Origin: Acidimicrobiia bacterium
GTDB taxonomy: Bacteria > Actinomycetota > Acidimicrobiia > Acidimicrobiales > CATQHL01
Direction of reading: 5' to 3'
NCBI GenBank assembly: GCA_021296435.1
Contig: JAGWAK010000018.1
Location: forward strand, 4,008-31,982
Length of the DNA: 27,975 nt
Part shown: positions 1 through 9,851 of the stretch, piece after piece
Layout of the letters: the number at the start of each line of letters is the position of its first letter
How positions within the stretch are numbered: the stretch's first letter is position 1
The notes under the pieces: generated by a model
What the model was told of the DNA's origin: nothing
Database searches by the model: none
The model's input: the letters and a program-made list of their open reading frames with translations, nothing else
Program-made: the position numbers and the translations under genes

Positions 1-812
1 CCGAGGCGGGTCATCTCGTCGTCGTCGAGATGGATGCCGTGGGCCAGCCAGACGTCGTCGCCCATCCAGCCCCAGCCCTCCAGGACCTCCACCGGCCGGC
101 GCCCGAAACGGGCAAGGCAGTGCTGCTGCTCCTCCAGGGTCTCGACGAGGTGGGTGTGCAGGCGCAGTCCCAGGCGGCGGGCCAGCTCGGCGGCCACCAC
201 CATCAACTCGGTGCTGACCGAGAAGGGGCTGCACGGGGCGACCACGATGGACACCCACTCGCCGTCGTGGTATTGCGCCGCGAGGCGTTCGGTGGAGGCC
301 CCGATGTCGTCGCGGTTCTCCACCAGATGGTCCGGCGGCAACCCACCGTCGCTCTCGCCGAGGTCCATGGACCCGCGGGACAGCGCCAGGCGCACACCCA
401 CCTCTCCCGCGGCCTCCACGATGGCGTCGAACACGGTGTCGTCGCCGCGGGGCACGACGTAGTGGTGGTCGAAGACGGTGGTGGCGCCACTGAGGGCCAA
501 CTCGGCCAGGCCCACCCGGGCGGCAGCCCCCACGTCGGCGGCGTCCAGCATCCCCCAGATGGGGTACAGCGTCACCAGCCAACTGAACAGGTCGCAGCCG
601 TCGGCGCGGCCTCGCGTCATCCACTGGTAGAGGTGGTGGTGGGTGTTCACGAAGCCCGCGGTGATGATGTCGCCGTCACAGCGGATCACCATTTCGCCCG
701 CCTCGGGGGCCACGTCACCGACGGCGGTGATGCGACCGCCCTCGATGGCCACATCACCGGGCCAGCGCCCGCCGCGCAGCACGAGCCGTCCAGGGCTCTG
801 AGTGCCGTTCAT
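1..812 (-). CDS. 8-oxoguanine deaminase-like amidohydrolase (3' end beyond window)
   Basis: Partial gene: 270 codons are visible and the C-terminus runs off the left edge. It belongs to the TrzN/AtzA/guanine deaminase branch of the amidohydrolase superfamily, metal-dependent TIM-barrel enzymes that deaminate purine or triazine rings. The visible metal-site motifs are NTHHHLYQ (His58-60), LHTH (His219, His221) and LAHGIH (His258). The segments TLYPIWGML, TTVFDHHYV, RGSMDLGESDGGLPP and APCSPFSVS agree with my recollection of Pseudomonas 8-oxoguanine deaminase, which converts 8-oxoguanine to urate. The final metal Asp and the rest of the substrate pocket are outside the window. The ATG at 812 is fixed because an in-frame TGA lies two codons upstream. 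It sits 84 bp downstream of an IMPDH/GMPR-family gene on the same strand, which suggests joint purine salvage. Guanine or another aminohydrolase substrate is the main alternative. Confidence 0.8.
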   Translation of the reverse strand, partial: MNGTQSPGRLVLRGGRWPGDVAIEGGRITAVGDVAPEAGEMVIRCDGDIITAGFVNTHHHLYQWMTRGRADGCDLFSWLVTLYPIWGMLDAADVGAAARVGLAELALSGATTVFDHHYVVPRGDDTVFDAIVEAAGEVGVRLALSRGSMDLGESDGGLPPDHLVENRDDIGASTERLAAQYHDGEWVSIVVAPCSPFSVSTELMVVAAELARRLGLRLHTHLVETLEEQQHCLARFGRRPVEVLEGWGWMGDDVWLAHGIHLDDDEMTRL

Positions 813-896
813 CGGTCAATCATGGCACCGCCGACCCTGCGGGTCTGCCGCAGCGGGCCAGGGCCGGAGCTGCAGAGCGGCCGGCCCCCCGGGTGC

Positions 897-1970
897 TCAG
901 AAGGTTCCGCCCCCCATGGCGGCGTGGGGATGGTTCTCGGTGAGACCGGCGGAGGTAACCCGCACGAAGGCGGCGTTGCGCCGGAACTCCTCGAGGTCAG
1001 TGGCGTCGAGGTAGCTCATCGCGCTCTTCACGCCGCCGAGCAACTGGTGCAGCACCTTGGCGACCTCGCCCTGGTAGGGAACGAGGCCTTCCACGCCCTC
1101 CGGGGCGCGGTGCTCGAAGTACTCGTCGTCCAGCTCGTCGCCGTGCCGCTCGGCCCGACTCTCCACGGCCTCCCGCGAGGCCATCCCCCGGATTCGCTTG
1201 ACGAGTCCCTTGGCGGAGTGCTCCACCTCGCCGGGGCTCTCCTTGGTTCCGGCGAAGAGGCTGCCGATCATCACGGTGTCGGCGCCGGCGGCTAGGGCCT
1301 TGGCGATGTCCCCGGAGGTTCTGATGCCGCCGTCGGCGATGACCGGGACGCCGCCGGCGCCCTCGACCGCGTCACCCAGGGCGGTCAGCTGCGGCACCCC
1401 CACCCCGGCGACCAGACGCGTCGTACACACACCGCCCGGCCCGACGCCCACCTTGATGGCGTCGGCGCCGGCGCCGGCCAGGTCGGCGGCCCCGGCCACC
1501 GTGGCCACGTTGCCGGCCACGAGATCGACGTCCGCGAAGGTGTCCTTCAGCCGCTTGACGCCCTCGATGGCGTGGGTGGCGTGACCGTGGGCGATGTCCA
1601 GCACCAGCACGTCGGCACCGGCGGCGACGCAGCTCTTGGCGCGCTCCATCATGTCGTGGTCGGTGCCCACGGCCACCCCGACCAGCAGATCCTCCCCCGC
1701 CGCCTTGACCTTCTCGACCTCGAGGGCGTGGGCATAGGTGGGCAGGAACCGGTGGATGATCCCGATCCCGCCGAGGCGCGCCAGCGCGATCGCCATCTCC
1801 GATTCGCAGACGGTGTCCATGTTCGCCGCCACGATGGGCAGACGCAGGTCGATGTGCCGGGACAGCCGGGTGTTGAGGTTCACCTGGCGACGCGACCGCA
1901 CCCGCGAGCGACGGGGCACCAGCAGCACATCGTCATAGGTGAGCCCGATACGCACATCGTCCAGCGGCAT
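897..1970 (-). CDS. IMP dehydrogenase/GMP reductase family protein without CBS domains
   Basis: This 357-residue (beta/alpha)8 enzyme performs NAD(P)-dependent interconversion of IMP with XMP or GMP. The catalytic loop GVGPGGVCTTR places the nucleophilic Cys at 182. IADGGIR (about 211-217) is the phosphate-site strand, and the catalytic Glu is probably E291 in the PEG motif. The usual pair of CBS domains after residue 100 is absent, so the length matches GMP reductases and minimal IMPDHs (about 350) rather than standard GuaB (about 490). The mobile flap (262-295) is mixed. Its length and the C-terminal AGLTENHPH are IMPDH-like. However, the Arg of the IMPDH Arg-Tyr pair is Glu (EYF, Y284), and EHRAPEG resembles the EYRASEG flap of GMP reductases. 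I therefore leave the reaction open. A GGAGG ribosome site lies 7 bp before the ATG. Confidence 0.85.
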   Translation of the reverse strand: MPLDDVRIGLTYDDVLLVPRRSRVRSRRQVNLNTRLSRHIDLRLPIVAANMDTVCESEMAIALARLGGIGIIHRFLPTYAHALEVEKVKAAGEDLLVGVAVGTDHDMMERAKSCVAAGADVLVLDIAHGHATHAIEGVKRLKDTFADVDLVAGNVATVAGAADLAGAGADAIKVGVGPGGVCTTRLVAGVGVPQLTALGDAVEGAGGVPVIADGGIRTSGDIAKALAAGADTVMIGSLFAGTKESPGEVEHSAKGLVKRIRGMASREAVESRAERHGDELDDEYFEHRAPEGVEGLVPYQGEVAKVLHQLLGGVKSAMSYLDATDLEEFRRNAAFVRVTSAGLTENHPHAAMGGGTF

Positions 1971-2052
1971 GCGGGAACCTCCAGGACTAGGGTCGGCAGA
2001 CGTTCAGCGGCGTGACCGGCACGCTCCCGATCGCACCGGCGAGAAGATGCCC

Positions 2053-3072
2053 TCAGTCTGCCACAGCACCAGCGCGGTCCGAGGCGTCGGGGGAGCCCAC
2101 CCGGCCGAGCAGGTGCTCGGCGGCGGCGCGCAGGGCGACGGCTGCCGGCGTGTCCGGCAACTCGGTCAGCGCCGTGGCGGCCCGGTCGGCCCACACCGAG
2201 GCCGCTGCGAACGCCTCCGGCACTCCCGATCCGGCGCGAATGATCCGGCGCGCCTGAGCACTCTCGTCGGCACTCAAGCCGGGTCCCAGGATCGAGCGCA
2301 GCTGCTGACCCTCCGGAGATTGGACGGCCAGCAGCACGGGCAGCGTGTAGTTCCCCTCACGGAGATCGTGGCCCGCCGGCTTGCCGAGTTCGTCGTCGCT
2401 GGAGATCACGTCGAGGATGTCATCGACGATCTGGAACGCCATCCCGTAGCTGTGCCCGAATTCCGAGAGCGCTTCGGTGAGCGCGGCGGGAAGCTCCGCC
2501 ACGATCGCGCCCACCCGGCACGAGGCGGCGAGCAGTGACGCCGTCTTGCCACCGATCGACAGCTCGTAGTCCCGCACCGACCGGTCGCAGTTGTAGGCGT
2601 CCTGGTACTCGCGAATCTGCCCCTCGCAGAGCTTCCCGATGGTGGCGGCCAGGAGTTCGGCAACCTCGGTCCCGAGCGAGGCGGCGATCTGGCTGGCGCG
2701 GGCCAGCAGGAAATCTCCCGCCAGAATCGCCGTGGCGTTGCCCCACGTGGCGTTGACGCTCGCCACGTTGCGCCGCGTCGTGGCACCATCGATCACATCG
2801 TCGTGATACAGCGACCCCATGTGCACCAACTCGACCGCGACCGCGCCGGCGACGACGTCGTCACGACAGCTGCGGCCGTGCGGATCGGCTATCCCGGCCG
2901 AAGCGATCGCCAGGCCCGGCCGGATGCGCTTGCCGCCGGCGTCGATGAGGTGGCGCGCCACCGTGGACAGGAAATCCAGGTCGGAGCGCACCTCGGCCCG
3001 CAGATGCAACTCCACCCGCTCCAGATCCTCGCCCAGGCTGGGGAGCACGAGGACAGGGTCGATCGCCGTCAC
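2053..3072 (-). CDS. Polyprenyl diphosphate synthase (trans, long chain)
   Basis: This 339-residue all-helical isoprenyl diphosphate synthase condenses isopentenyl diphosphate onto allylic diphosphates. The first Asp-rich motif is DDVID (91-95) followed by TTRR, the second is DDILD (217-221), and GGKRIRP (46-52) binds substrate. Residues 4 and 5 before the first motif are small (Ser87, Gly86) instead of aromatic. In this family that favours long products (C30 or longer), so a menaquinone side chain is the likely use (inference). It is the first gene of a minus-strand run with the IMPDH-like gene 82 bp downstream, and is divergent from clpC. The start is GTG; a TATCCT -10-like hexamer ends 6 bp before it, so the message may be leaderless. 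Product length cannot be fixed from sequence. Confidence 0.88.
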   Translation of the reverse strand: MTAIDPVLVLPSLGEDLERVELHLRAEVRSDLDFLSTVARHLIDAGGKRIRPGLAIASAGIADPHGRSCRDDVVAGAVAVELVHMGSLYHDDVIDGATTRRNVASVNATWGNATAILAGDFLLARASQIAASLGTEVAELLAATIGKLCEGQIREYQDAYNCDRSVRDYELSIGGKTASLLAASCRVGAIVAELPAALTEALSEFGHSYGMAFQIVDDILDVISSDDELGKPAGHDLREGNYTLPVLLAVQSPEGQQLRSILGPGLSADESAQARRIIRAGSGVPEAFAAASVWADRAATALTELPDTPAAVALRAAAEHLLGRVGSPDASDRAGAVAD

Positions 3073-3078
3073 GCTGCG

Positions 3079-3084
3079 AGGATA
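3079..3084 (-). promoter_or_regulatory. Possible -10 element of a leaderless promoter for the polyprenyl synthase
   Basis: On the minus strand the hexamer TATCCT ends 6 bp before the GTG start at 3072, the spacing expected if transcription begins at the start codon. No purine-rich ribosome site is visible there. The -35 region is weak, so this is a suggestion from spacing and one hexamer only. Confidence 0.35.
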
Positions 3085-3130
3085 AGGCTGGATACCCCGC
3101 GACAGGCCTCACCTGTACACTTGGAATGCC

Positions 3131-3143
3131 CGCGGCAGCCGCG
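3131..3143. promoter_or_regulatory. Perfect 13-bp palindrome in the pps-clpC divergent intergenic region
   Basis: CGCGGC-A-GCCGCG is a perfect 6-1-6 inverted repeat, 55 bp before the clpC start and 58 bp before the polyprenyl synthase start. It could be an operator for either gene. It does not match the spacing of the actinobacterial ClgR operator as I remember it (CGC-N5-GCG), and no CIRCE or HAIR element was seen. Chance palindromes are common in DNA this GC-rich. Confidence 0.3.
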
Positions 3144-3198
3144 TTGTTGTAGTCAGGCAAGCGGCATGGCGCGGACGTTTTGACAGCTGGAGGAGCCG

Positions 3199-5739
<2,541 letters not shown>

Positions 5740-5741
5740 CC

Positions 5742-7922
5742 GTGCGACTCCGGCACGGGCCCACCGGCGACGCCGGCGGCCTGCACGTTCGCCCGCCGGC
5801 CCGCGGAGCCCGCGGGGGAGACCGCGGCGCACGTCGGCTGCTGCTCGGGCTCACCCTGGCCGGGGCTCTGCTGGCGGCGTCCGCCTGCGAGGTGGGCGTG
5901 GGGGTTGACATCGACGTCGCCGAGAACGGCTCGGGCACCGTGGCGGTGGGGGTGAGTTTCGACCGCGCCGCGTCCGACGCGCTCGGCGATCTCGCATCCC
6001 AGCTGGATCTGCAGGACCTGGCGCTCGCCGGCTGGGACGTCACGGGACCGGCCCGCGAGACCGACAACCTGCTGTGGGTGCGGGCCACGAAGCGCTTCGG
6101 GAGCGCCGAGGAACTCCCGGCGGTGCTGGCCGAGATCGCCGGTCCGGACGTCTTCGAGGGCTTCCAGATGCGCCGCCGATCCGAGTTCGCCGAACAGACC
6201 TGGGAATTTGCCGGCAAGGTCGACCCGGCCGCGGCACTTCCCGAGCTGTTCGACACCCTGGCGTTCAACGAAGGCCTGCAAGAACGGATTCGCGCGGCGA
6301 TCGGTGACTTCGGCGGCGGCTTGCCCCTCGACGGGCTCACCGTTCGCCTGAGCATCGATCTGCCCGGCAGCCTGACCAGCGGCGCCGGTGACTTCACCTG
6401 GACGTCGCTCAGCGAGGACTCGCCGCCGGTAGCGGTGCGCATGACCGCCCAGGAGGAGAACACCACCGCCAAGACGCTGCGGCTCGTGGGGCTGGCAGCG
6501 GCGGCGCTGTTCGTGCTGGCGATGCTGCTGAACGTGCTGGGGTGGTGGTATGTCCGGCGCTACCGCAAGCGCCGGGCGAGCGCCCTCATGGCCAAGGCCG
6601 ACAGCGAGCAGATCCCCGCCGTCGCCACCGGGGCCGTCGATGCCCCCGCCGAGGACGCGGTCAGCACGGACGACTCGTGGGGCTCGGTCGAGACCGCCGG
6701 CGCTGACCTCGACTGGTTGGAGCAGCCCGTCGAGGCTGCTGGAGCGGTGGCCGTCGGCGACGACGACTGGGATGACTTCACGAGCTCCGAGTACGAGGAC
6801 CTGGCCGGCGACCTCGAAGATCTTCCCGATGACCTTGACGACCTCGCCGGTGACCTCGAAGAGGAGGATCTCACCGCTGCCGGCACTGCCGCCTCCGCAG
6901 GCGACTGGACCGCGTCACTCGAGGGGAGCCGCGACGCCGCGCCGGAGCCGGACGCCGCGGCGAGCACCGGCGAGGAGACGGCGGCGCCCCTGGATGAGAC
7001 GGGGTCGTTGCACGAGCCGGCGGAGGTCGACGAGTCCGAGGAGCTTGTCGGACCCGAGGCCGGCGACGATGCGGACCAGGGTGAACCCGAAGAGGTCGAC
7101 GAGCTGCCACCGGGGATCGAACCGGAGGCGGTCGACGAGCCTGATGTTGATGGCGAACCGGACGCCGAGGACCAGACCGACACCGACGACGCACCGGAAA
7201 CCGACGACGAGACCGACAGCTCCGACGAACCCGACGAGGACGGCGAACCGGACGTGGCGACCGCCCCGGCAGCCACAGCGGCGGCGACCCCCACACCGCC
7301 GTCACGCACGCTCAGGCTTGTCGTGATCGGGGGCTGGGGCGTGCTGTTCCAGCCCGCCGACCCCGCCGGCGAATTGCTGGTTCCGTACCTGCAGCAGGCA
7401 GGTGCGACCGCCTCTCCCGCGGCGATCCGCGAGTCGTACCGTCTCGCCACTCTGGGCCGCCTCACCCCTGATGAACTGTGGGAGTCCTGCGGCCTGACCG
7501 GCGAGCCGACCTGGACCCATGGCCCGTACACGGGGCAGATGTCTGTGAGTGCCGGCGCGGCCGATTTCGTCCGCTCGCTGCTGCGGCGGCACATCGGGGT
7601 GGCCTGTGTCACCAACGACGTGTCCGACTGGTCGTGGCGCCTGCGGGCGTGGACGGGTTTCGAGGCGCTGTCACCGTGGGTCGTCAGCAGCGACATCGGC
7701 ATCCGCAAGCCGGACCCGGGAGTGTTCGAGATGCTGCGCAGGGTTGCGGAGATCCCGTTCGCCAGCTGCCTGGTTATCGACAACGATGTCCGCACGCTCG
7801 ACGCGGCGCGCTCGCTGGGCATGTCGACGGGGCTCTTCGGCGTGCCGGTGGACGATGCGGCCGGCGCCCGGGGCTCCCACCCGGCCGTCGGCGATTTCAC
7901 GGACCTGCTGCGCCGGACCTAG
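5742..7922 (+). CDS. Fusion: lipoprotein ectodomain, membrane helix, acidic linker and degenerate HAD-like domain
   Basis: A 726-residue protein with an unusual layout. Residues 33-49 are a signal peptide ending in the lipobox-like LAASAC (Cys49), so the N-terminus is probably a lipoprotein. Residues 50-240 form an exported domain resembling the LppM/DUF3153 group (moderate confidence). One membrane helix lies at about 245-268, followed by WWYVRRYRKRR, which places the rest in the cytoplasm. Residues 275-515 are an Asp/Glu-rich, low-complexity linker. Residues 523-726 look like a HAD-family hydrolase: motif II Thr in CVTND, motif III Lys in RKPDPG, motif IV VIDND. In motif I the expected nucleophilic Asp is Gly530 (VVIGGWGVLF), so phosphatase or dehalogenase chemistry is unlikely. 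The GTG at 5742 is the only ATG/GTG/TTG start before the signal peptide; GAGGAG lies upstream inside clpC. The 2-bp gap suggests coexpression with clpC. Function unknown. Confidence 0.85.
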   Translation: MRLRHGPTGDAGGLHVRPPARGARGGDRGARRLLLGLTLAGALLAASACEVGVGVDIDVAENGSGTVAVGVSFDRAASDALGDLASQLDLQDLALAGWDVTGPARETDNLLWVRATKRFGSAEELPAVLAEIAGPDVFEGFQMRRRSEFAEQTWEFAGKVDPAAALPELFDTLAFNEGLQERIRAAIGDFGGGLPLDGLTVRLSIDLPGSLTSGAGDFTWTSLSEDSPPVAVRMTAQEENTTAKTLRLVGLAAAALFVLAMLLNVLGWWYVRRYRKRRASALMAKADSEQIPAVATGAVDAPAEDAVSTDDSWGSVETAGADLDWLEQPVEAAGAVAVGDDDWDDFTSSEYEDLAGDLEDLPDDLDDLAGDLEEEDLTAAGTAASAGDWTASLEGSRDAAPEPDAAASTGEETAAPLDETGSLHEPAEVDESEELVGPEAGDDADQGEPEEVDELPPGIEPEAVDEPDVDGEPDAEDQTDTDDAPETDDETDSSDEPDEDGEPDVATAPAATAAATPTPPSRTLRLVVIGGWGVLFQPADPAGELLVPYLQQAGATASPAAIRESYRLATLGRLTPDELWESCGLTGEPTWTHGPYTGQMSVSAGAADFVRSLLRRHIGVACVTNDVSDWSWRLRAWTGFEALSPWVVSSDIGIRKPDPGVFEMLRRVAEIPFASCLVIDNDVRTLDAARSLGMSTGLFGVPVDDAAGARGSHPAVGDFTDLLRRT

Positions 7923-7940
7923 CCCCGCCGAAACAGGGCT
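7921..7940. terminator. Weak hairpin between convergent genes
   Basis: AGCCC and GGGCT flank a 10-nt loop immediately after the HAD-fusion stop, in the 32-bp gap before the convergent Nudix gene stop. The stem is only 5 bp and has no T-run, so this is a weak terminator candidate. Confidence 0.2.
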
Positions 7941-7954
7941 GCCCGCCGGTCGGG

Positions 7955-8491
7955 TCAGTCCGCGGCCCTCGCGTCGCCGGCGTCGTGTTCGGCCACGACG
8001 ATCAGGCGGTGGTCGAACGCCAACCGCACCCGATCGCGCTGCACTTCGGCAACCGATACGAGTTCGGCACGCGCGGCATCGCTGCCGCCTCGGGGCGACT
8101 GGGCCAATTGCGCCACGATCAACCCGTAGGCCACAGTCACCACTCGCATCCGCGGGTCCCGGGCCGGATGCCCGTAGGCGCCGACCTGCAGCAAGCTGCC
8201 GGGCTCAACGCCGATGCCCGTCTCCTCAAGCAACTCGCGGACAGCCGCCTCAGCCAGGTCCTCGTCAGGTTCGACAAACCCTCCCGGCAGGGCCCACGCC
8301 CCCTCGTAGGGCGGTTTCCCCCGCCGGATCAGCAACACGCTTAGTTGGTGCTCCACCCAAGTCAACAGCACGATGTCGACCGTCACGGCAAAGGGCGCGA
8401 ACGCGCCGGGGTCGTAGCCCTCGGGTCGGGGTTCGGTCGCAGCCTCGAGCGAGTTCTGCGAGTCCGCGAGCACGGCTTCAGGATCGATCAT
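7955..8491 (-). CDS. Nudix hydrolase
   Basis: A 178-residue Nudix-fold protein that would hydrolyse a nucleoside diphosphate linked to another group. The Nudix box is complete: Gly71, Glu77, then RELLEETGI at 85-93, with ALPGGF just before. Glu89 and Glu90 should hold the catalytic Mg2+. The flanks (LLIRRGKPPYEGAWALPGGF and RLAFDH near the C-terminus) recall the ADP-ribose or sugar-nucleotide group related to NrtR, but the winged-helix domain of NrtR is missing and the protein stops soon after LAFDH. Substrate cannot be assigned. I chose the ATG at 8491. A TTG at 8539 would add 16 residues but would place the start codon inside two palindromes that look like control elements. Convergent with the HAD fusion; 86 bp downstream of the HD-domain gene. 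Confidence 0.85.
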   Translation of the reverse strand: MIDPEAVLADSQNSLEAATEPRPEGYDPGAFAPFAVTVDIVLLTWVEHQLSVLLIRRGKPPYEGAWALPGGFVEPDEDLAEAAVRELLEETGIGVEPGSLLQVGAYGHPARDPRMRVVTVAYGLIVAQLAQSPRGGSDAARAELVSVAEVQRDRVRLAFDHRLIVVAEHDAGDARAAD

Positions 8492-8511
8492 TTCTGTCGA
8501 GTTGACAAGTG

Positions 8512-8524
8512 CCTGTCTCACAGG
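8512..8524. promoter_or_regulatory. Dyad CCTGT-CTC-ACAGG upstream of the Nudix gene
   Basis: A perfect 5-3-5 inverted repeat, 20 bp before the chosen ATG at 8491. Together with the palindrome at 8531-8540 it forms a compact dyad cluster in an otherwise short intergenic gap, which fits a repressor or activator site. No regulator is identified. Confidence 0.35.
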
Positions 8525-8530
8525 TGAGGC

Positions 8531-8540
8531 CTTGATCAAG
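8531..8540. promoter_or_regulatory. Perfect palindrome CTTGATCAAG upstream of the Nudix gene
   Basis: A 10-bp perfect palindrome 6 bp upstream of the neighbouring dyad. It is less GC-rich than its surroundings, which makes chance a little less likely. It may be a half of an operator region for the Nudix gene. Confidence 0.3.
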
Positions 8541-8577
8541 ACAATCCGAGCGGCATCCTGCCGGGTGACTCTTCCCG

Positions 8578-9150
8578 CTAGGCGCGGTACTGCCGCACGG
8601 GGCGGCTGAGGATTTCCTCCACGAGGGGGACGAAGTCCTCCAGCAGTAGATCGTCGTGGTGGGGGTCGAAGCAGTTCTGGTCGTAGGAAGCGCAGAAGTC
8701 CACGCAGCGGTCGTAGTAGAGCGACCCGGCGTACCGCTCCCGGGCGTCGCGGTCCTCACCGAGGTGGTGGAAGTAGTAGTAGCCCTGGAACAGCCCGTGG
8801 TGGCGAATCACCCAGGCGGTCTCTTCGCTGACGTAGGGCTCCAGGACGTCGGCGGCGACCGCGCTGTGGTTCTCCGGCGCCAGCACGTCGCCGATGTCGT
8901 GAAACAGCGCCGCCACGACGAACTCGCCTGGCTCCCCGTTGCGCAGCGCCCGCGTCGCCGACTGGCGGCTGTGGCGGGCCCTGTCGATCCGGTAGCCCAG
9001 TGTCGGCCCCTCCAACAACCGGAAGGTGGCCAGCAGGTTTCCAACCAACTCGCCGGCGGCGTGGTCGCGGTACAGCCTGTCGAGGCGCACGTAATCCTCC
9101 CGGGTGCCCTCGCTCATCTGGGTCCAATTCACGGTGAACCCGTCGGTCAT
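8578..9150 (-). CDS. HD-domain protein of the PhnZ-like (HD oxygenase or phosphohydrolase) type
   Basis: A 190-residue metal-dependent HD-fold protein. Visible candidate ligands, in order, are His60 (HSRQSA), His84-Asp85 (ALFHDIGD), His95 (ENHSAVAADVL), His117 or His118 (VIRHHG) and Asp157 (YDQNCFDP). The order, spacing and the HSxQ motif, as well as total length, resemble PhnZ, a diiron oxygenase that cleaves a phosphonate. PhnZ has HDLGH where this protein has HDIGD, so one substrate-side His is absent. Ordinary phosphohydrolase activity is equally possible. No phosphonate uptake or cleavage genes are nearby; the neighbours are a Nudix hydrolase downstream and a Crp-like regulator 25 bp upstream, all on the same strand. 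ATG start at 9150 gives a full-length domain. Confidence 0.8.
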   Translation of the reverse strand: MTDGFTVNWTQMSEGTREDYVRLDRLYRDHAAGELVGNLLATFRLLEGPTLGYRIDRARHSRQSATRALRNGEPGEFVVAALFHDIGDVLAPENHSAVAADVLEPYVSEETAWVIRHHGLFQGYYYFHHLGEDRDARERYAGSLYYDRCVDFCASYDQNCFDPHHDDLLLEDFVPLVEEILSRPVRQYRA

Positions 9151-9175
9151 CGCCTCACCTCCCCCGCTGTGACCT

Positions 9176-9847
9176 CTAGCGACTGCGCAGGGTCAACTGT
9201 GTTCGGTCGCGAATGACGTAGTGATTCCCCGACCGGCCCAGCCAGCCGAGGCGCACGAACTGCGAAATGGCCTTGTTGACCCGCTCCCGCGACGCCCCGA
9301 CCATCGCCGCCAACTCCTCCTGCGTGACCGGCAGCGTGAAGCTGTCGTCGTCGCCAGCGAAGTTCAGCAACCGCTTGGCGGTGCGACCCACCACATCCAG
9401 GAACACCGCATCGGTCAGAGCCGTACCGGCAGCCCGCAGGCGCCGCACAAGCATGGCCACGACCCGCCACAGATAGTCGGGGTTGTCCTGGTACAGGCGG
9501 CTCACCGGGCCGTACGGGACCGCCAGCACTTCGCTGGCCTCGAGGGCGCGGGCACTGGCGGAGCGGCCCCGGCCGTCGAACAGGCCCATCTCGCCGAACA
9601 GGTCGCCCTCCTCCATCAGCGAGATCACCGAGTCCCGGCCGTCGGGTGCGGTGGTGACGATCGCGATCCGCCCGGAGAGCACCACGTACATGGCGTCGGG
9701 GCGGTCGCCCGTCGCGAAGAGGGCGTCCCCGCGCTCCAGCGCGCGGCACACCGAGTAGCCCGCAACGGAGGCCAGTTGCCCCTCATCGATTCCCTCGAAG
9801 ATCTCCGTCTGCGAAAGCAACTTGGCGTCGACCATGACGAGCGCCAT
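9176..9847 (-). CDS. Crp/Fnr-family transcriptional regulator
   Basis: A 223-residue regulator. The N-terminal cyclic-nucleotide-binding beta-roll (about 12-125) contains the phosphate-binding cassette GEMGLFDGRGRSASA, with the Glu and Arg typical of cAMP-binding Crp and GlxR proteins. A dimerisation helix follows, then a winged helix-turn-helix at about 165-215 (TQEELAAMVGASRERVNKAI). It is probably a cAMP-responsive activator or repressor. The ATG at 9847 and a second ATG at 9835 are both possible, and neither has a clear ribosome site. The gene is divergent from ispDF with almost no space between starts, so the promoters must overlap the coding ends. It may head a short unit with the HD and Nudix genes. 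The Crp assignment is firm; the regulon is unknown. Confidence 0.92.
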   Translation of the reverse strand: MALVMVDAKLLSQTEIFEGIDEGQLASVAGYSVCRALERGDALFATGDRPDAMYVVLSGRIAIVTTAPDGRDSVISLMEEGDLFGEMGLFDGRGRSASARALEASEVLAVPYGPVSRLYQDNPDYLWRVVAMLVRRLRAAGTALTDAVFLDVVGRTAKRLLNFAGDDDSFTLPVTQEELAAMVGASRERVNKAISQFVRLGWLGRSGNHYVIRDRTQLTLRSR

Positions 9848-9851
9848 GCTA

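Noticed and set aside
30..1295. A 421-codon frame on the plus strand
   Set aside because: It is antisense to both the amidohydrolase and the IMPDH-like gene, which carry clear family motifs.
6560..7900. A 446-codon Ser-rich frame on the minus strand
   Set aside because: Antisense to the acidic linker of the HAD fusion; its Ser richness is the complement of Asp/Glu codons, and the plus-strand frame has signal peptide, membrane helix and HAD motifs.
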